In this document: positions 17,692 through 26,120 of the stretch, piece by piece
Layout of the letters: the number at the start of each line of letters is the position of its first letter
How positions within the stretch are numbered: the stretch's first letter is position 1
From: an uncultured Lachnoclostridium sp.
GTDB lineage: Bacteria > Bacillota > Clostridia > Lachnospirales > Lachnospiraceae
NCBI GenBank assembly: GCA_947369165.1
Contig: CANBKJ010000002.1
Span: forward strand, 1 to 64,000
Reading direction: 5' to 3'
DNA: 64,000 bases
Translations under genes and position numbers: made by a program
The notes under the pieces: model-generated
What the model was told of the DNA's origin: nothing
What the model saw: only the letters and a program-made list of their open reading frames with translations
Database searches by the model: none

Positions 17692-19839
17692 ATGACCCTA
17701 TGTTACAACTGCATGACCCGGCTGTCAGACCAAAAACTACATACATGCCCCCGCTGTGGCCAGCCGCTGCAGCCAGCCGCAGTAGAGCCGGATGTCCTTC
17801 TGCCCGGGACCGTTTTGCAGGGAAGGTTTATTCTGGGGCGACTTCTGGGGTTTGGCGGTTTTGGGAATACATATATAGGATGGAACCAGATACTGGCGTG
17901 CCGGGTTGCAGTGAAGGAATTTTTCCCGCGGAGCATGTCGGCGAGGGGGCAGGACAGGAAGACGATTTCCGTGTCGGGAGAAACGATGCAGGCGCGATAC
18001 AGGCAGAGCCTGCGCAGTTTCCTGGAAGAGGCGCGGAGGCTGGCGGAACTAAATGATGTTCCGGGGATACCGGATATTTACAGTTATTTTGAAGAAAACG
18101 GAACCGGCTATATCGTGATGGAGTACCTGGAGGGAGTTACAGTAAAGACACTGATGAAGGATTCGGGGGGCAGGCTCAGTTACGAGTTCAGCCGCCAGAT
18201 CATCCTTTCTGTGCTTTATCTGTTGAAGGAAGTTCACAGGAGAGGGATTCTGCACAGGGACATCGCGCCGGACAATATCATGATAACGGACGATGGCATA
18301 GTTGAGCTGATCGACTTTGGCGTGTCGAAAAGAAGCATGAGCGATATGGCAGATCCGGTTCTTATACTGAAAGCCGGGTATTCGCCGCTGGAGCAATATT
18401 CCCGGGGAGCGGCACAGGGCGTATACACTGACCTGTATTCGGTGGCGGCCACCTTTTACCACATGGTAACGGGAGTAAAGCCGCCGGGGGCAATGGACCG
18501 CATCCATGCGGATACGCTGCTGCCACTTACGGCTTACGGCGTGGGCTGCACCAGCCAGGCAGAGATGGCAGTTATGATGTGCCTGTATTTAAAGCCGGAA
18601 CACCGTCTGGCAAACGTAGAAGAATTTATCATGGCGCTGGATGGCGGGAATTTCAGGCCTGTCACAGAATGGAAGCCACCCATGCCGGCCGGAGATGGAA
18701 AACGGGCGGAAAAAAGAAATGGGGAATTTCCGGCGTGGGCAAAGGTCCTTGTGGCGGGACTGCTTTGTGTTGCGTTAGCTGGCGGGGCATATATACTTCT
18801 CAGTCCGAATAGAGGGGAGAAGGTGGAAGGCGAGGCAGCTGATTCAAAAGAGGAGCCGGCACTGAATATTATCGGAATGACGGAAGGGGAGGCTGAGGAG
18901 ACATTAAAATCAAAAGGGATAAAGTATGAACTGGGCAGGGAGATTATTTTTGATCCGGATGTAAAAAACGGGAGCGAAATACTCTCTCAAGAGCCCGCCG
19001 CGGGAACCGTGCCGGAGAAAGGAACAGTGACAGCGGAGATAATACTCAGCAGCGAGAAATGTCTGTATCGGGATCTTCTGGAGGAGGAGGAAGTCAATTC
19101 TTTATGTGAAAAGTTTGGGATAGATGTGCAGAAGGTGAGCGCCTCCGAAGAAAAGGATGCAGATGATCCAGAAAAGACCTATGGCAGGCTGTATTCTGTC
19201 ATACTGGCGGACGGAAGGGTGCTAAAGCCGAAAGACCTGAAAAGTAAGGACATCATGACCCTGTCGGACATACAGTCTGTAACCTACTATGTCAGCCCGT
19301 ACTTTTATGTAAAAAAGCTGGAGAATTACAAAGGGAAAAATATAGGGAAGATCAAGTTTCATAAGTATACCGAAAAGAAAGGGAAAAAGGTAAAGGCCGG
19401 AACCGGCAGGCCGCCATGTTCCTATACATATTTTTCTTTTGAGGAAGAGAGAGGCTGTATAGTCAGCCAGAGGAAGGCGAAGGGGAAAAGCTATCGCTCA
19501 GACAGAGATAACGGAAGCCTGTTTGACGTGGTGAAAGAGAAGATCAGCTGGAAAGGGAAAAAAGCGGATGAACTGATTTCAGAGTTGGAAGACAGAGGGT
19601 TTAAGAAGGACAAGCTGGTGGTAAAGGGAAATGGTACGGAGATCGGTGAGATCAAAGTGAGCGGAAAAGGAGGAAAAAAATTCTTTACCGCCAGGGACAG
19701 GATCACGATAACCCGAAAAAAGCAGGAGGCCAGACCGCAGGCAGCTAAGCCGAGTGGTAAGAAAAATAAGGAGATAACCAGTGGGGACGGGAACGGAAGT
19801 TGGGGAATGTCCGGTGACGGCAATGGCGACTGGAATTAA
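17692..19839 (+). CDS. Transmembrane Ser/Thr protein kinase with PASTA-like extracellular tail
   Basis: The product is 715 aa. Zinc ribbon CYNC...CPRCGQ, kinase domain (~40-315) with GFGGFGNTY, VAVKEFFP, HRDIAPDN and DFGVSK: all catalytic residues present, unlike the upstream paralogue. Membrane helix at ~348-371, then the same extracellular tail as the gene at 15582, with PASTA-like units at both ends and the C-terminal SGDGNG motif present twice here (once in the other copy). The kinase halves of the two genes have diverged, while the tails are almost identical in DNA, pointing to recent duplication or gene conversion. ATG 17692 has AAGGAGG nine bases upstream. Confidence 0.92.
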   Translation: MTLCYNCMTRLSDQKLHTCPRCGQPLQPAAVEPDVLLPGTVLQGRFILGRLLGFGGFGNTYIGWNQILACRVAVKEFFPRSMSARGQDRKTISVSGETMQARYRQSLRSFLEEARRLAELNDVPGIPDIYSYFEENGTGYIVMEYLEGVTVKTLMKDSGGRLSYEFSRQIILSVLYLLKEVHRRGILHRDIAPDNIMITDDGIVELIDFGVSKRSMSDMADPVLILKAGYSPLEQYSRGAAQGVYTDLYSVAATFYHMVTGVKPPGAMDRIHADTLLPLTAYGVGCTSQAEMAVMMCLYLKPEHRLANVEEFIMALDGGNFRPVTEWKPPMPAGDGKRAEKRNGEFPAWAKVLVAGLLCVALAGGAYILLSPNRGEKVEGEAADSKEEPALNIIGMTEGEAEETLKSKGIKYELGREIIFDPDVKNGSEILSQEPAAGTVPEKGTVTAEIILSSEKCLYRDLLEEEEVNSLCEKFGIDVQKVSASEEKDADDPEKTYGRLYSVILADGRVLKPKDLKSKDIMTLSDIQSVTYYVSPYFYVKKLENYKGKNIGKIKFHKYTEKKGKKVKAGTGRPPCSYTYFSFEEERGCIVSQRKAKGKSYRSDRDNGSLFDVVKEKISWKGKKADELISELEDRGFKKDKLVVKGNGTEIGEIKVSGKGGKKFFTARDRITITRKKQEARPQAAKPSGKKNKEITSGDGNGSWGMSGDGNGDWN
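18727..19797 (+). repeat. Direct repeat copy B (kinase tail)
   Basis: Second copy of the repeat at 16584-17654, in the following kinase gene. It is extended at its 3' end by a short duplication that repeats the SGDGNG codons. Confidence 0.92.
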
Positions 19840-19921
19840 TCCTAATCATTTATTCCCCGCACCCATCCCCAGACTGTCATAAACGTCACAACAGCGGAAT
19901 ATTACAAAGGAGGCTTGTAGA

Positions 19922-20959
19922 TTGAGTACAAAGACGGGAAAAAGATTGGTTGACCCAAACAGGCTGTGCATGGGATGCATGGGGCTGTGGGAGGCGCCGA
20001 TAGCAGTGTGCCCTTACTGCGGGTTTTCCCTGCAGCATTATGAACAGGCAGGGAACAGCCTGCCGCCGTATGAGATATTGGACGGGAAGTATCTGGTCGG
20101 AAGGGTGATCGGCATCGGTGGATTTGGGATCACCTATATCGGCTGGGATTTTTATCAAGGCAGAAAAATATGTATTAAGGAGTATTTTCCCCAGGGCGTG
20201 GCAGCACGGCTTACTGGAAGGGAATGGGAGTCAATGGGGGAAGTTTCCCTTTCCTGCAGCTTAAATGTCTATACCCAGAACACGAGGCAGGCGCAGCAGG
20301 CGTATGCACACGGGTTGGAAACCTATATCAAAGAGGCACAGACGCTGGCGAGATTTTTTCAAATGCCAGGCATTGTATCGGTGCGCGACTTTTTTTATGG
20401 AAATATGACAGCATATATTGTTATGGAGTTTATCGACGGAATTGATCTCCGTCAATATGCGAAAAGATGCGGGGGCAGGATGGAACCGGGACAGCTGCTG
20501 CCATTATTAAAAAATGTGTTGAGGGCGCTGCACGAGGTACATAAGGCGGGGATTATCCATCGGGACATCAGTCCGGATAATATGATGATGTCGGTTGACG
20601 GAGACGTGAAGCTGATCGATTTCGGAGCGGCAAAAAATTATGAAACTGACCGGGATCTGAGTGTCCTTTTGAAACACGGCTATGCGCCTGTTGAGCAATA
20701 TGACCGAAATGGGAATCAGGGCCCGTGGACGGATATTTACAGCATATGCGCCAGTATTTATTATCTTCTCACAGGGATAAAGATTCCCCGGGCGACAGAA
20801 CGGGAACAGAAGGATACCGTGATTCTACTGCAGGCGCAGGGGGTTCCGATTCCGGAGGAGCAGGATTTTGTGATCCGGAAGGGGATGAGCATCCGGCAGG
20901 AAGACCGCTATCAGGACGTGGCAGATTTTTACCATGCATTGTACGGGCAAAAGCTGTAA
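19922..20959 (+). CDS. Soluble Ser/Thr protein kinase with N-terminal zinc ribbon
   Basis: The product is 345 aa, consisting of a zinc ribbon (CMGC...CPYCGF) and a kinase domain only, without membrane helix. Motifs are GIGGFGITYIGW, ICIKEYFP, HRDISPDN and DFGAAK, consistent with an active enzyme; SVLLKHGYAPVEQY is the activation segment end. The start is a TTG at 19922, supported by AAAGGAGG eight bases upstream and by the lack of any nearby ATG that keeps the zinc ribbon. The 82-bp gap before it is the longest between 1.8 and 26 kb and could hold a weak internal promoter, but I see no clear one. Confidence 0.9.
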   Translation: MSTKTGKRLVDPNRLCMGCMGLWEAPIAVCPYCGFSLQHYEQAGNSLPPYEILDGKYLVGRVIGIGGFGITYIGWDFYQGRKICIKEYFPQGVAARLTGREWESMGEVSLSCSLNVYTQNTRQAQQAYAHGLETYIKEAQTLARFFQMPGIVSVRDFFYGNMTAYIVMEFIDGIDLRQYAKRCGGRMEPGQLLPLLKNVLRALHEVHKAGIIHRDISPDNMMMSVDGDVKLIDFGAAKNYETDRDLSVLLKHGYAPVEQYDRNGNQGPWTDIYSICASIYYLLTGIKIPRATEREQKDTVILLQAQGVPIPEEQDFVIRKGMSIRQEDRYQDVADFYHALYGQKL

Positions 20960-20978
20960 GGGCAGGAGGGAAACGGGC

Positions 20979-22367
20979 ATGGAGAAGCTGACTGTTTGTA
21001 AAGGTTGTTTTACGGAGTGGAATGACGTGGACTTTCAGTGCCAGTGGTGCGGCTGGTGTCCTGACATGGAACCGGGGAGGAGTGGCATGGGGGAATGGAG
21101 CCTGGGGACCCTTCTGGAAAAGAGGTATCTGCTTGGAAATATTTACTTGAAGACAATGGACGGGTACACGGTGTGGCGGGTGTATGACCGCCATCTGGAC
21201 ATAAAGTGCTTCTTTCTGGCTGCAAAAAGTGAAAATGTACACTGGCTGACAAAGATTGCATGGGGGTTTTTTGAACGGCCGGAGGGCGGCATAAAGGTTC
21301 TTGGATTAAGAGAATTCTGTGGGAAATATGTTCTCATTTTCAGGATGAAAGATAATTTTCTGCCCATTGAGACGTTCCAGGGCATGGTTCATCCGAGAGA
21401 AGAAAATGCCAATTCGGCAGCCGGGCGCATTGATACCAAAATAAATGTGGCGGTGCGGGAAGTTGTGCTGCCGGAGAACACCCTGCTTGGCGGGCGGTAC
21501 CAGGTGATAGGCTGTCTTGGCATCGGTGGATTTGGGATCATGTACTTGTGTGAAGATATATTGCTGCAGCGGGACGTAGCGGTAAAGGAATATTTTCCGG
21601 GTAAATGGGCGGAACGGGAAGGCATTTATGTAGGAAGCCGCACATCGGGGACGCTGCAGGCGTATCGGTTTGGATTAACTTCCTTTCTGGAGGAAGCGAA
21701 AATAACGGCCAAGTTTATTGATGTGAAGCATATTGTGACGGCATACGACGTGTTTCGGGAAAATGACACGGCTTATATTGTGATGGAATACGTGCCGGGA
21801 AAAAGCATAGCGAAGGAATTTGGGAAACGGGACTTCCGCCCTTACAGCCCCTACCGGACAGTGGAAATACTTGTTCCGGTACTCCTTGCACTAGAAGAGC
21901 TTCATAATCAGAAGGTCATACACGGAGATCTTTCGCCGGGAAATATTATGCGGACACCAAAGGGGGAAATCGTCCTCATTGACTTCGGGGCGGCGAGGTA
22001 CTATTTGGAAAAAGGGAAGAACCGGGTAACTCCTTTCTTAAAGACGGATTATGCGGCACCGGAACAGTTCCGGGCGGTGAAGACGGGAAATTTGGGGGAA
22101 GAGGGACCGTGGACAGATGTTTACGCGGTTGGCGCGATCATGTACTATTTTCTAACCGGGCATAAACCGGCGGCTGCATTGCTCCGGATGTCTGCAAGGT
22201 CATCAGAATTAGTGACGCCCAAAAAGTACGGCGTAAAACTGAAGAAGGGGTGGATGAAGCTGATCCACCGATGCGTAGAGCTGGAATATAAAAAACGGAT
22301 TCCCTCCTGCCGGACGGTGATAGAGGAAATGCTGAATTTATTGAAACATGAAAAAGAGGGGGGATGA
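20979..22367 (+). CDS. Ser/Thr protein kinase preceded by a degenerate kinase N-lobe-like segment
   Basis: The product is 462 aa. A zinc-ribbon-like CKGC...CQWCGW is followed by ~100 residues (about 35-135) that resemble a decayed kinase N-lobe: GTLLEKRYLLGNIYL aligns with the entry segment of the sister kinases, but the Gly loop and Lys are absent. A complete kinase domain starts at ~160 (GGRYQVIGCLGIGGFGIMY, VAVKEYFPG, then HGDLSPGN with Arg replaced by Gly but Asp and Asn kept, and DFGAARYY). So the second domain may be active. There is no membrane helix. ATG 20979 has GCAGGAGGG upstream and the gene overlaps or abuts the response regulator gene downstream. Confidence 0.88.
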   Translation: MEKLTVCKGCFTEWNDVDFQCQWCGWCPDMEPGRSGMGEWSLGTLLEKRYLLGNIYLKTMDGYTVWRVYDRHLDIKCFFLAAKSENVHWLTKIAWGFFERPEGGIKVLGLREFCGKYVLIFRMKDNFLPIETFQGMVHPREENANSAAGRIDTKINVAVREVVLPENTLLGGRYQVIGCLGIGGFGIMYLCEDILLQRDVAVKEYFPGKWAEREGIYVGSRTSGTLQAYRFGLTSFLEEAKITAKFIDVKHIVTAYDVFRENDTAYIVMEYVPGKSIAKEFGKRDFRPYSPYRTVEILVPVLLALEELHNQKVIHGDLSPGNIMRTPKGEIVLIDFGAARYYLEKGKNRVTPFLKTDYAAPEQFRAVKTGNLGEEGPWTDVYAVGAIMYYFLTGHKPAAALLRMSARSSELVTPKKYGVKLKKGWMKLIHRCVELEYKKRIPSCRTVIEEMLNLLKHEKEGG

Positions 22368-22371
22368 GGAG

Positions 22372-23097
22372 GTGCTTTACATTGGAATTTGCGATGACGA
22401 GAAGGAATGCCGGAGTCAGGTAAGGGAACTGTTCAGCCGTGCCCTGTTCCAATACGACGAGATCGAAACTGTCCTTTTTAAAAATGCCGTGGAGGTGATC
22501 AAGGCGATCGAAAAAGACGAGTTTTGCATCGACCTCCTGCTGCTTGACATACACATGCCGGGTAAAAGCGGTCTCGCCCTGGCAGAGTACATCCGCATGA
22601 ACCAGATCGACGTGGATATTATTTTTATAACGGTATCGCATGACCACGTATTTGACGGATATACGTATCAGGCATTTACATATCTTCTAAAGCCGCTTGA
22701 TTATGAGCGGATCAAAGAGGAGGTCAAACGATATGTGGAGCTTAAGAATAAGAACACAGACTGCCTTCATATCAGGATCAATGGGAGGAGTGAAAAGGTA
22801 ATCCTGAACCAGGTGTTTTACATTTCAGCGGTGGGGCGCAAGGTTTCATTTCATAACAGGGATGGTGAACTGTCTGCTTATGCGAAACTGGGCGACCTGG
22901 AGGAAACCCTGGAAGAGTATGGCTTTTTCCGTTGCCACCAAAGCTATTTGATCAATAAAAAGTTTGTGCAGTCACATTCCCGGTCAGTACTGACGGTGGC
23001 GGGCGAGGAAATCCCGGTCAGCCGCAGGTATATCGAAAGTGTCAGAAACATAATGGAGGCGGAGACGCAAGGAAATGTGAAGGAAGGAGGAGGATAA
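22372..23097 (+). CDS. LytTR-family response regulator
   Basis: The product is 241 aa. A receiver domain (~1-120) begins YIGICDDEKECR, has the phospho-acceptor Asp in LLLLDIHMPGKSG and the Lys in LLKPLDYERI. A LytTR DNA-binding domain (~140-240) ends with FFRCHQSYLINKKFV and VSRRYI, typical of AgrA/VirR-type regulators. No LytTR-type sensor kinase gene lies beside it; it is embedded in the kinase/FHA cluster and could be controlled by it. GTG 22372 gives the usual family start and lies eight bases after GAGGGGGG; an ATG at 22348 would overlap the kinase but has no ribosome site. Confidence 0.92.
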   Translation: MLYIGICDDEKECRSQVRELFSRALFQYDEIETVLFKNAVEVIKAIEKDEFCIDLLLLDIHMPGKSGLALAEYIRMNQIDVDIIFITVSHDHVFDGYTYQAFTYLLKPLDYERIKEEVKRYVELKNKNTDCLHIRINGRSEKVILNQVFYISAVGRKVSFHNRDGELSAYAKLGDLEETLEEYGFFRCHQSYLINKKFVQSHSRSVLTVAGEEIPVSRRYIESVRNIMEAETQGNVKEGGG

Positions 23098-23099
23098 CG

Positions 23100-23474
23100 A
23101 TGCCGGAAATCAATACGAGGGAGACGATGCAGGTTACGCGGAGCCTGGCGCTGTCGTCGGAGGCGGCAGGCGGCCTAATCTGTATCCGGGGAAACCACCT
23201 TGGCCACATGATCCCGCTGCCTGGCGATAAAACGGTCACGTTTGGACGTGACCCAGTGGCGTGTCAGGTCGTGCTGGACGACGGGCAGGTCAGCAGAAAA
23301 CACTGCCAGATCACGTACATAGCATCGCTTAAGCAGTATCGTATTATTGATCTTTCAAAAAATGGGACTTTTTTCGCTGATGGCACGCGGCTGAAACAGG
23401 GGAAAAAATATTATGTGAAGCCTGCGGCTGAGATTTACATGGGAAACGGCGACAACTTATACAAATTCAGATAG
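23100..23474 (+). CDS. Small FHA domain protein
   Basis: The product is 124 aa, little more than one FHA domain with a ~25-residue N-terminal tail containing several Thr residues (NTRETMQVTRS) that could be a phosphosite, as in GarA-type proteins; this last point is inference. FHA motifs are FGRDPVACQ, VSRKHCQITY and SKNGTFFADG. It is cytoplasmic, begins 2 bp after the response regulator stop with GGAGGAGG as ribosome site, and is followed 12 bp later by another FHA gene. Confidence 0.88.
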   Translation: MPEINTRETMQVTRSLALSSEAAGGLICIRGNHLGHMIPLPGDKTVTFGRDPVACQVVLDDGQVSRKHCQITYIASLKQYRIIDLSKNGTFFADGTRLKQGKKYYVKPAAEIYMGNGDNLYKFR

Positions 23475-23486
23475 GAGGAGATACAT

Positions 23487-24683
23487 ATGGTTTGTAATTA
23501 TTGCGGCAGTCACATCCCGGATGGAAGTGCCGTCTGTCCGTACTGCCAGAAACCGGTCGGCGGCATGGGTTATCCGGGAAATGGGCAGTTTCCGGGCAGT
23601 GCACAGAATCAGCCCATAAAGGCAGGCAATATTTTTTCAGCACTGGTTTATGAAAAAACGCCTGGGGCTATTTGGGAATTTTCCCTGTGGTGTGTGGTGT
23701 GCGTATGCGTGGTTCTTTCTTTGGCGGCGACGGTGTCAGTAAGCTCGTGGATCAACGGCGAGAGTTATTTCCGCTTTATATGGCTGTACCTGATGACTGC
23801 GGAAACCATAATCGGTTTTTTTATGGCAGTTCGAAAGAAACCGGAGGCCATGTCTGCCACTGTCGGCTCCATACAATTTTTGATGCCGGTTATTCTGTTT
23901 ACCGTATATGGCAGGGCATTCGATAAAATAAAGGGCAGTATTCCAGCGGTAATGGTTATACTGTTTGTACTTGTGTTTTTAGCGGCACTGGGCTTGCTGG
24001 TCTGTTCTTTTATCCAGTTTCATTCCAGTGCGTATTTAGGAAAGGTAGCAGCAATACTGGATGCCGCCACCACGGGAGCGATCCTGCTTTTCATCATAGG
24101 AATTGGAGCCTCGTCGGGCTTTATAAGCAGCTGGGTCATCTCAAAAAGCGGGTTTGGTCCTGGTGCCGTCTCGCTGGTCTGTTTCACTATCGTAATGGCT
24201 GTTTACTTCATGCTGTTTTTCTTTGGGTGTATCGACAGCAGAATTGACAAGGTCACCAGTGGCATAAAGCTTTTTACTGTGAGTAATTTCGGTCAGCGGG
24301 GTACGGCCGGAGGTGATTTTGGTAAAAAAAATTTTAGCGGGAGTTCAGGACAGGCGCTGGGATTTGTACCAGGTGTACAGTGCATCCGCGGTCAGTACCA
24401 GGGACAGGTTATGTACTTAAATGGAAAGGAACTGGTCTTTGGCTCACAGGCCGGCGCAGCGAATATTATTATTGTGAATCCGTATATCAGCCACAGGCAC
24501 TGTTCCATACGGTATAATTACCATTCGGGAATGTACGAGATTCTGGATATGTCGTCAAATGGGGTTTATATCACTGCTCCGAACGGAGGTGCGGACAGGA
24601 TTCCGGCCGGGCAGTATATTCCGTGCCAGCGCGGGAATGTGATCAGTCTGGGCGGTATGGAGCAGCAGTTCAGACTGCTTTAA
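23487..24683 (+). CDS. Zinc-ribbon, six-helix membrane protein with C-terminal FHA-like domain
   Basis: The product is 398 aa. An N-terminal CNYCG...CPYCQ zinc ribbon and a Gly/Pro-rich linker lead to about six hydrophobic segments (~60-83, 92-112, 123-140, 148-172, 185-208, 220-243). The FHA-like domain (~315-395) keeps ISHRHCSIRY and SSNGVYI, but the phosphate-binding Gly-Arg is replaced by FGSQ, so phosphothreonine binding may be lost or altered. The membrane part is not recognised. Ribosome site AGGAGG precedes the ATG. Confidence 0.82.
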   Translation: MVCNYCGSHIPDGSAVCPYCQKPVGGMGYPGNGQFPGSAQNQPIKAGNIFSALVYEKTPGAIWEFSLWCVVCVCVVLSLAATVSVSSWINGESYFRFIWLYLMTAETIIGFFMAVRKKPEAMSATVGSIQFLMPVILFTVYGRAFDKIKGSIPAVMVILFVLVFLAALGLLVCSFIQFHSSAYLGKVAAILDAATTGAILLFIIGIGASSGFISSWVISKSGFGPGAVSLVCFTIVMAVYFMLFFFGCIDSRIDKVTSGIKLFTVSNFGQRGTAGGDFGKKNFSGSSGQALGFVPGVQCIRGQYQGQVMYLNGKELVFGSQAGAANIIIVNPYISHRHCSIRYNYHSGMYEILDMSSNGVYITAPNGGADRIPAGQYIPCQRGNVISLGGMEQQFRLL

Positions 24684-24713
24684 ACAAATTAATAAAAAAG
24701 GGGTAAAAGATAC

Positions 24714-26024
24714 ATGAAAGAAAAAAATACAATGAAGTTATGGCAGATGTTGTCTCTGGCAGTGATCTGTGTCGGATTGCTCGTTAATATGTTTTTGCCA
24801 CTTTGGAATACAAATGGGACGAAGATCATGGACTGGATGCTGGATTCTGTTTCAGAGAATCCGGAGCAGGCAGGTTCATTATTTTCCTCATTAAGCGAAA
24901 TGAATATTAGTAAAGAAGAGTTAAGCATAGCTCTTGGTAAACTGGAAGAAGGTGATCCAGATACAAAAAGAAAATTAGAAGAGTCCATAGATGACATAGA
25001 TGACAACCTGGAAAAAATTGAAGACAAACTGGGGATAAATTTGTTCTCCATGAGCGGTTTTGATCTTATCACTATGGATGTAAATGCCTTTCTTTTAGGT
25101 GATAAAAATTATACGGAAGAGGAGTTGGAGGAATTTGAACAAAAGTTCGAAAAAGAAGAAAGGGAATCAGAAAAAGTTACAGCAGATTCATTGGAAGAGA
25201 TCAGAGGGAAGATTATAAGCGGTAAAATAGTGTGTATGACCATGTATGTCTGTACAGGTATCGTTCTGCTTCTTATTTTTCTGGGATTTTTTCTTGGATG
25301 GAACAAGCTTATTGTTTCAATCTCCAGTTCTGTCCTGGGAGCTGGAATTATGTGTTATCATGGGTGGATGTGGTGGGCGACACCGAATTATGCTGTGGGA
25401 CAGATGGAAGAAGGAGATATGGTGCTTCCATATATCCAATCATTTTGGGGATCGATTGTGTCAATTGGAATTATAGCAGGTTTCATCCTTGGGGCACTTT
25501 TTCTGCTTATGGCTCTCACCACCTGCTTCGTGGGAAGACCGGAAGTGATTCCAGAACCAGAACCGTTACCAGAACCAAACCCGTTCCCATTTCCAGAACC
25601 GTTTCCAGAGCCAAACCCGTTCCCATTTCCAGAACCGTTTCCAGAGCCAAAACCATTCCCCAATCCAACACCGTTCCCCCAACCGGTTCCCCCACCGCCA
25701 GTACCGGTTCCGCCAAAGAGCGGGCGTGTCAAGTGTACACAAGGAGTTGCTGTCGGGCAGGGATATAAGCTGCCGGAGGACAGAAAGGTCATCGTGGGAA
25801 AAAGCCCGCAAAATGCGACGCTGGTCATTCATGACCAGCATGTGAGCAACATTCACTGCAGTATTCGGTACCGTGCAGAAACTGACACTTATATAGTAAA
25901 AGACCATTCTACAAATGGCACGTTTGTGCACGGAGTCCGGCTTGGTAAGGATGTAGCGGTGGAGTATCCGTCAGGAACGGTACTTTCGCTTGCAGACGGC
26001 ACAAACAAGATCACCCTGGGGTGA
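24714..26024 (+). CDS. Four-helix membrane protein with Pro-rich linker and C-terminal FHA-like domain
   Basis: The product is 436 aa. Hydrophobic segments lie at ~9-30, 170-193, 198-218 and 243-267. The stretch between helices 1 and 2 is acidic and helical (~40-160), probably an extracellular loop with coiled-coil character. A Pro/Phe/Glu-rich linker (~275-340) made of repeats of the type PEPNPFPFPEPFPEP leads to an FHA-like domain (~350-436) with SNIHC and STNGTFVHG, but with Gly-Lys (VGKSPQ) in place of Gly-Arg. The final residues resemble the end of other FHA proteins in the cluster. Function is unknown beyond probable phosphoprotein docking at the membrane. Confidence 0.8.
   Translation: MKEKNTMKLWQMLSLAVICVGLLVNMFLPLWNTNGTKIMDWMLDSVSENPEQAGSLFSSLSEMNISKEELSIALGKLEEGDPDTKRKLEESIDDIDDNLEKIEDKLGINLFSMSGFDLITMDVNAFLLGDKNYTEEELEEFEQKFEKEERESEKVTADSLEEIRGKIISGKIVCMTMYVCTGIVLLLIFLGFFLGWNKLIVSISSSVLGAGIMCYHGWMWWATPNYAVGQMEEGDMVLPYIQSFWGSIVSIGIIAGFILGALFLLMALTTCFVGRPEVIPEPEPLPEPNPFPFPEPFPEPNPFPFPEPFPEPKPFPNPTPFPQPVPPPPVPVPPKSGRVKCTQGVAVGQGYKLPEDRKVIVGKSPQNATLVIHDQHVSNIHCSIRYRAETDTYIVKDHSTNGTFVHGVRLGKDVAVEYPSGTVLSLADGTNKITLG
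25561..25698 (+). repeat. In-frame proline-rich repeat inside the FHA membrane protein gene
   Basis: Near-identical copies of a unit encoding the alternating Pro/Glu/Phe pattern occur here. They give an extended stiff linker between the last membrane helix and the FHA domain. Such repeats can change in copy number by slippage. Confidence 0.75.
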
Positions 26025-26120
26025 GTGTGGAGATATTATAACCACATTTAACAAAAACAATGTTCTTCTGGCATTGTTGTCGTCAAATGTTTTGTAAAAA
26101 AATGATTGGAGGAAAGACCA

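Noticed and set aside
25516..25828. Minus-strand Gly-rich frames opposite the Pro-rich linker
   Set aside because: These are the complement of the Pro codon repeats and have no independent signals.
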